This document shows, one piece after another, positions 14,214 to 18,096 of a stretch of 18,096 nucleotides of DNA. How positions within the stretch are numbered: position 1 is the first letter of the stretch; every line of letters starts with the position of its first letter. The notes under the pieces are model-generated. The model searched no databases and was not told where the DNA came from. It saw nothing but the letters and a program-made list of their open reading frames with translations. A program made the position numbers and the translations under genes. The DNA comes from CAYRLW01 sp964425215 (GTDB lineage: Bacteria; Spirochaetota; Spirochaetia; Treponematales; Breznakiellaceae), in the NCBI GenBank assembly GCA_964425215.1, contig CAYRLW010000059.1, positions 1 to 18,096 of the forward strand, written 5' to 3'.

Positions 14214-14258
14214 ACGGGCGGTCCAATCCTGCAAGGGGAGGGGACCGCCCGTTTTTTT
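14214..14258 (+). terminator. Intrinsic terminator abutting the next ribosome binding site
   Basis: An 11-bp perfect stem: ACGGGCGGTCC (14214-14224) pairs with GGACCGCCCGT (14242-14252). Seven Ts follow at 14252-14258, and the GGAGGAAAGG site of the next gene begins at 14259 with no spacer. No promoter fits between the T-run and that gene, so the next lipoprotein must be made by readthrough or from RNA that starts upstream of the stem. Confidence 0.88.
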
Positions 14259-14268
14259 GGAGGAAAGG

Positions 14269-15674
14269 ATGAACCAATCTTTACGAAAAGTATGGAGACT
14301 GCCGACCTTTTCGGTGGCCCTTTTGCCCCTGCTGTTGAACCTGGCCTGCGCCAGCACCCCCGCCGTTTCGGCCCCCGCGACCCCGCAGGCATCGGAAACC
14401 AAGGCTCCCGCCTGGACCCTGAACACGCCCCCCCCCAGCGGCGGTTACACGTACTTTGTGGGTTACGCCGATGGACCGGAAAACGGGGAAGCTCAGGCCA
14501 CCGATAACGCCACCGCGGGGCTTATTAACGAAATAATGCGGTATATCGGGGTAACGATTTCCGCCCAATCCACCGCCACGGCTAGATCCACCCTGGACAG
14601 CTACCAGGCCGATTTGGTGCAAACGGTTAAACAGAGTTCCAATAACCGGGTTTCGGGGTTCCAAATCGCGGAAAAGTACGTGGCTAAACGGTCCGGCGGG
14701 GTAACGGTCTATATTTTAGGAAAATACGCCACCAAGGACCTGGAAGCGGAAAAACAGAGGATCGCCGCGGTGTTCCAGGAAAAAATAGACGCCGTAGCGG
14801 TTCCCGAAGCGGAGGGCAAGAAACTGTTGGCCCAAGGGGACGCCATAAACGCGGTCAAAAAGTTTATAGAAGCCGCTTCTGCCGCCTCTGGGTCGGATAT
14901 CGATAACGCTTCGGTCAAATTTGAACGGAATATCAACAACGCCAAGGAAGCACTGGGGCAAATTAGCATAGAAAAATTAAACGATCGGCTCCAATCTTCC
15001 GTGGGCGTAAAGTTCCCCGCCCCCTTTAAAGCGATGGTAACGTCGGACGGAAAACCCCTGGCCCAGGTGCCGGTGGTGGTGGGCTACCAATCCCGGCTCG
15101 CGAACGGTCGAATGACCACCAAGACCGCTACTATCACCACGGGCGACGACGGGGTCGCTTCCTTTGACCACCCCTCCCCCGATTTTGTGGGTAAGGCAAC
15201 CTTAACCATGCGGTTGGACCTTTCGGCGGCCATGGAAAGCCTGTACGGCATCAAGGATACGTTTTCTCCCCAGGTCTCAGCCCTTGACGACGCCATAGCG
15301 GAAAAGCGGGTCAGTTTTGAGTATTCCGTTATTTCCAAGGCCCGGGAAATCCCCACGGCGGTGGCAATTGTGGATTTGGACGCCTCTGGCAACCCCGTAG
15401 GGGGAACCACAGCGTCGGCACTTTTGCAGACCCTTTCTCGGAACGGATTTAAGGTAAGCTCCGCGCCCTTGCAGGCGGATGCCCTGGTGGGCAAGGATGA
15501 TACGGCGGTCCTCCAGGCGGCAAAATCCGCTCTGGGAAACCGGGCCGAACGGATCGTTTTCGGAACCACCAAAATCGTGTCGGTCAAGGACGATAGGGGA
15601 CAAAAGATCGTCACCGTATCCGCCGAGGTAAAGGCCCTGGACTTAACCTCCGGACAGATTCTCTATTCGGCGGT
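14269..15674 (+). CDS. Multidomain LPP20-type lipoprotein, C-terminus lost in the assembly gap
   Basis: The gene reads 468 codons and runs into the N-run at 15675, so the true C-terminus is unknown. The signal peptide (FSVALLPLLLNLAC) ends at a lipobox cysteine at about residue 28; the mature protein begins CASTPAV. An LPP20-like domain follows (about 55-165, YTYFVGYADGP, ATDNATAGLINEIMRYIGVTI, VTVYILGKYATKDLEAEKQ). Next come a helical region (about 165-245, IDAVAVPEAEGKKLLAQGD), an Ig-like strand domain (about 250-320, FKAMVTSDGKPLAQVPVVVGY, DDGVASFDHP), and a CsgG/FlgT-like alpha/beta domain (about 360-468, TAVAIVDLD, RIVFGTTKIVSVKDDRGQKIVTV, LTSGQILYS). Its start is the ATG at 14269 after GGAGGAAAGG. 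The domain names rest on pattern similarity only. Expression depends on passing the terminator just upstream. Confidence 0.8.
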
Positions 15675-15774
15675 NNNNNNNNNNNNNNNNNNNNNNNNNN
15701 NNNNNNNNNNNNNNNNNNNNNNNNNNNNNNNNNNNNNNNNNNNNNNNNNNNNNNNNNNNNNNNNNNNNNNNNNN
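15675..15774. other. Assembly gap of exactly 100 Ns
   Basis: A run of exactly 100 Ns, the usual placeholder for a scaffold join of unknown length. It removes the 3' ends of two convergent genes, the lipoprotein (+) and the ABC ATPase (-), and whatever lay between them. Confidence 0.99.
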
Positions 15775-16404
15775 CTTGCCCACGTCCCGGGCAAAACGCA
15801 TTTCGTGGGTAACCACGATCATGGTCATACCCTCGGCGGCCAAATCTTTCATAACCTCCAGCACCTCGCCGACCATTTCCGGGTCCAAGGCGCTGGTGGG
15901 CTCGTCAAAAAGCATCACGTCGGGTTCCATGGCCAGGGCCCGTACTATGGCAATCCGCTGTTTTTGCCCCCCCGAAAGCTGAGCCGGGTATGCGCGGGCC
16001 TTATCTTCCAACCCAACCCGGCGCAACAACCGCAGGGCCGTCTCTTCCGCTTGGGCCGACGAAAGTCCCCGGAGCTTCCGGGGCGATAGGGTGATGTTTT
16101 CCAGGACCGACATGTGGGGAAAAAGGTTGAACAGCTGGAACACCATGCCCATTTTACGGCGGTGCAGGTCCAAATCGTGGCCCGAGCGGGTAATATCGAT
16201 ACCCTCAAAGATCACCTGTCCCGAGGTTGGGATTTCCAGCAGGTTAAGACACCGAAGAAAGGTGCTCTTTCCCGACCCCGAGGGGCCGATGATAACCGCC
16301 ACCTCCCCCTTGGAAAAGGTGGTACTAATGCCCCGAAGCACCTCAAGCTTGCCAAAGTTTTTTCGCAGATCCCGTGTTTGGATCAGCTCTTCGTTATCTA
16401 TCAC
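15775..16404 (-). CDS. Polar amino-acid ABC transporter ATP-binding subunit (C-terminus lost in gap)
   Basis: Cytoplasmic ATPase that powers the importer whose permease lies just upstream. 210 residues are visible; the family is about 240-250, so roughly 35-40 residues lie in the gap. The Walker A motif is GPSGSGKST (40-48), the Q-loop is at Q90 (MVFQLFNLFPHM), the signature is LSGGQKQR (143-150), Walker B is VMLFDEP (163-169), and the switch histidine is H200 (VVTHEM). This matches the GlnQ/HisP type for polar amino acids. The start is a GTG at 16404, 11 bases inside the end of the permease gene, with GGAGG about 10 bases before it; overlapping genes of this kind are typical of coupled translation. 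Nothing in the visible part suggests inactivation. Confidence 0.95.
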
Positions 16405-17089
16405 CGGTGCGCATCCTCCGTTCGATATGGGCCAACAGTTTTGACAGGGGGTAGGTCATCATAAAGTAGATGAGCGCCGCTACCAGCAGGGGCTCAAAGG
16501 GTTGAAACGTGTTCCCCCGGACGGTGTCGGCCTTGTACATCAACTCGGCGATGCCGATGATGGAAACGATCGACGATTCCTTGATGACCACGACGAACTC
16601 GTTCCCCAGGGCGGGCAGAATGTTTCGGACCGCTTGGGGGATGATGATGTACCGCATGGCCATCCGGTGGGGCATCCCCAGGGACCGGGCCGCTTCGGTT
16701 TGCCCCACGTCCACCGCCTGGATCCCCGCCCTAAAAATCTCCGCCACGTAGGCCCCCGAATTGATGCCCAGGGTCAGGACCCCGGACATAAAGTCGGAAA
16801 AGTTGATCCCCAGAATCGCGCCAATCCAGGGAATGTCGGGGAATTTAATCCCGATGGCCTGGAGCCCGTAGTAGACGATGAACAGCTGGACCAATAGGGG
16901 GGTTCCTCGGATAAATTCGATGTACGCGCTGGCGAAAAAACGTAGCACTTTCCGTTTGGAAAGCTTCATCAGCGAAAGGAACAGACCGATGGCCACCCCG
17001 AATAGGACCGCCAGGGCGGCCAAGAGGATCGTGTTCTTGGCCCCGGTGACGTAAAACTGCCAATATTTACCTAAAAAAGAAAAATTCAC
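16394..17089 (-). CDS. Polar amino-acid ABC transporter permease (HisM/GlnP type)
   Basis: Inner-membrane subunit of the importer. The product has 231 residues. Hydrophobic helices occur at about 14-40, 55-80, 85-115, 155-185 and 195-225. RGTPLLVQLFIVYYG (61-75) and the cytoplasmic EAA loop (EAARSLGMPHRMAMRYIIIP, 132-151, followed by QAVRNILPALGNEF), which docks the ATPase, are typical of the family, as is the ERRM end. The start is a GTG at 17089 with a GGGGAG site about 11 bases upstream, a weak arrangement. The gene lies 28 bases after the binding-protein gene and overlaps the ATPase gene, giving the usual binding protein-permease-ATPase order. As only one permease gene is present, it probably works as a homodimer. 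Confidence 0.95.
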   Translation of the reverse strand: MNFSFLGKYWQFYVTGAKNTILLAALAVLFGVAIGLFLSLMKLSKRKVLRFFASAYIEFIRGTPLLVQLFIVYYGLQAIGIKFPDIPWIGAILGINFSDFMSGVLTLGINSGAYVAEIFRAGIQAVDVGQTEAARSLGMPHRMAMRYIIIPQAVRNILPALGNEFVVVIKESSIVSIIGIAELMYKADTVRGNTFQPFEPLLVAALIYFMMTYPLSKLLAHIERRMRTGDR

Positions 17090-17117
17090 TCTATTTTAAA
17101 CTCCCCAAACGGGCCGT

Positions 17118-17951
17118 TCAGTTTTCCACCAGATCGTTGGCCTCGGCGACAAACTTGTCGATATCCTTCGCCGCCATCAGCCTATCCAGGGTCCCGTTGA
17201 TCGCCGTGACCAGGGCTTCGTTTCCTTTCTTTACCGCCACCGCCGAACCGCCCTCGTCGTCCTTAAACGTGGGCGCGGCGACCGCCAAATCGGGGTTTTT
17301 GCCCACGTACGCGTTGGCCACGGGCAGTTCAGCCACAATGGCGTCGACCTTGTTATTTTTTAGGTCCAACACCAAGTTCTTAATGGTCCCCAGCTCTTTA
17401 ACCGCGTTAGAATCCTTTTCCGCCTCCGCGTCGGTCATCCCCAAGATCTGCTTTTTAGCGATGCCCACCTGGATAGTTCCCTTTTGGGCCGATAAGCGCG
17501 CCCCCTTGAGGGCCTCCACGGTGGAATATTTTTCCTTGTCCGCCGAGCGAACGATAACCCCGTGGACCGCGTAGTAGTAGGTTGTGGTAAAATCGACGCT
17601 CTTTTTCCGTTCCTCCGTGGGGGTCATCCCCGCGATGACGATATCGATGGTTCCCGCCTGCAGGGCCGCCAAAAGACCATCAAACTGCATATCCTTTATT
17701 TCGAGCTTTACGCCCAAATCCTTGGCGATTTCCTGGGCAATGGCCACGTCAAAACCCACGATGGTATCCTTTCCATCCTTTAAAGAATGAAATTCGTAGG
17801 GAGGATAGTCGGCCGAGGTACCCATAATAATTTTCCCCGCCTTTTTTATTTGGGCTACCTTATCCATCCCATCGGCTTTACCCGAGGCGAATAGGGACGA
17901 AGCGAGGGCGAACAGCGAAAGCGCCGCCAGAATTTTTTTGTTAAATTTCAT
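17118..17951 (-). CDS. Periplasmic polar amino-acid-binding protein of an ABC transporter
   Basis: Solute receptor of the importer, of the family 3 (polar amino acid) type. The product has 277 residues. A classical signal peptide MKFNKKILAALSLFALASSLFAS is cut near residue 23. There is no lipobox cysteine, so it is a free periplasmic protein. Family motifs are MGTSADYPPYEF (43-54), VGFDVAIAQEIAKDLGVKLEIKDMQFDGLLAALQAGTIDIVIAGMTPTEERKKSVDFTTTYY (65-126, given here as the positions of the GFD...AxxG...D...FTxxYY core) and EALKGARLSAQKGTIQ. The start at 17951 is set by AAAGGAG 5 bases upstream; the frame runs on to 18032, but that part looks like promoter sequence. It is the first gene of the operon. 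The ligand (Glu/Gln, His, Arg or Cys) cannot be named from these residues. Confidence 0.95.
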   Translation of the reverse strand: MKFNKKILAALSLFALASSLFASGKADGMDKVAQIKKAGKIIMGTSADYPPYEFHSLKDGKDTIVGFDVAIAQEIAKDLGVKLEIKDMQFDGLLAALQAGTIDIVIAGMTPTEERKKSVDFTTTYYYAVHGVIVRSADKEKYSTVEALKGARLSAQKGTIQVGIAKKQILGMTDAEAEKDSNAVKELGTIKNLVLDLKNNKVDAIVAELPVANAYVGKNPDLAVAAPTFKDDEGGSAVAVKKGNEALVTAINGTLDRLMAAKDIDKFVAEANDLVEN

Positions 17952-17985
17952 AGAAACTCCTTTGGTTTGAATATTTATGCATGAC

Positions 17986-18014
17986 AATGTATAAATATAC
18001 AAATGATTAGTCAA
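17986..18014 (-). promoter_or_regulatory. Predicted promoter of the amino-acid transporter operon
   Basis: On the minus strand, TTGACT (18014-18009) and TACATT (17991-17986) are separated by 17 bases in an AT-rich stretch. A start near 17979 gives a leader of about 28 bases ending in AAAGGAG, before the ATG at 17951. A second possible -10, TATACA, lies 15 bases from the same -35. Confidence 0.6.
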
Positions 18015-18046
18015 GTCCTCTGTTGCAAGCATCCGTCTGGCCCACC

Positions 18047-18096
18047 TTGACCTTCCTCTGAAAAGATCGGTACAGTGGAGTCCCTAAACAACTATG
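18047..18096 (+). promoter_or_regulatory. Possible divergent promoter or gene start at the window edge
   Basis: TTGACC (18047-18052) and TACAGT (18071-18076) are 18 bases apart, and the window ends in an ATG (18094-18096). GGAG lies 13 bases before that ATG. Whether a gene starts here cannot be judged from this window. Confidence 0.25.

Noticed and set aside
14257..16089. Single 610-codon frame spanning the N gap
   Set aside because: The part after the gap is antisense to the ABC ATPase; the join is an artefact of reading through Ns.
17098..17117. AACGG/CCGTT inverted repeat between binding protein and permease
   Set aside because: The arms are nearly contiguous, leaving no proper loop, and no T-run follows.
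1..18096. Search for tRNA, rRNA, CRISPR arrays, insertion sequences, prophage or toxin-antitoxin genes
   Set aside because: No cloverleaf, rRNA segment, spaced direct-repeat array, transposase or integrase motif was seen on either strand by eye.

Overview
The window looks like chromosomal DNA of a spirochaete, most likely a Treponema-like lineage (Treponemataceae/Breznakiellaceae). This is inferred from the run of Ala/Pro-rich lipoproteins with loose lipoboxes, the LPP20-type lipoproteins, GC-rich codon use (many CGG, GCC and CCC codons) with AT-rich promoters, and strong GGAGG-type ribosome binding sites. No rRNA, tRNA, CRISPR array, insertion sequence or phage gene was seen. Most of the window is housekeeping or envelope gene content. 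A run of exactly 100 Ns (15675-15774) marks an assembly gap that cuts two genes.

Layout. 1-237: end of an unidentified gene. 247-2276 (+): a family II pyrophosphatase with CBS-DRTGG regulatory domains, then a small Cys-rich thioredoxin-fold-like protein. 3943-2273 (-): a ClpP-type protease with an unusual acidic N-terminus, directly followed (TAAATG) by an exported SUMF1/FGE-like protein that lacks the catalytic cysteines. 4149-6145 (+): a CoA-disulfide/persulfide reductase fused to rhodanese, then a single-domain rhodanese, ended by a long hairpin terminator. The clpP and reductase genes diverge from an AT-rich region with one recognisable promoter each way. 6297-7498 (+): an exported protein of unknown function, translationally coupled to a TPR protein. 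10491-7585 (-): alanine racemase followed by formate-tetrahydrofolate ligase (cell wall plus one-carbon metabolism). 10603-15674 (+): four consecutive lipoprotein genes, the last cut by the gap. 17951-15775 (-): a polar amino-acid ABC importer in the order binding protein, permease, ATPase, with the ATPase C-terminus lost in the gap.

Functional reading. The least explained part is the lipoprotein block at 10.6-15.7 kb. Three of its proteins begin their mature part with Cys-Ala-Ser-x-Pro and an Ala/Pro-rich linker. Two resemble LPP20-type domains and one resembles the DUF6175 type. Their RNA carries a three-hairpin leader (13406-13471) and a terminator placed directly against the next ribosome binding site (14214-14258). 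I read this as a candidate envelope-lipoprotein assembly with graded expression; that is inference. The reductase/rhodanese pair suggests persulfide or CoA-thiol handling in an anaerobe. The alr-fhs pairing is an odd operon, but both enzymes look intact.
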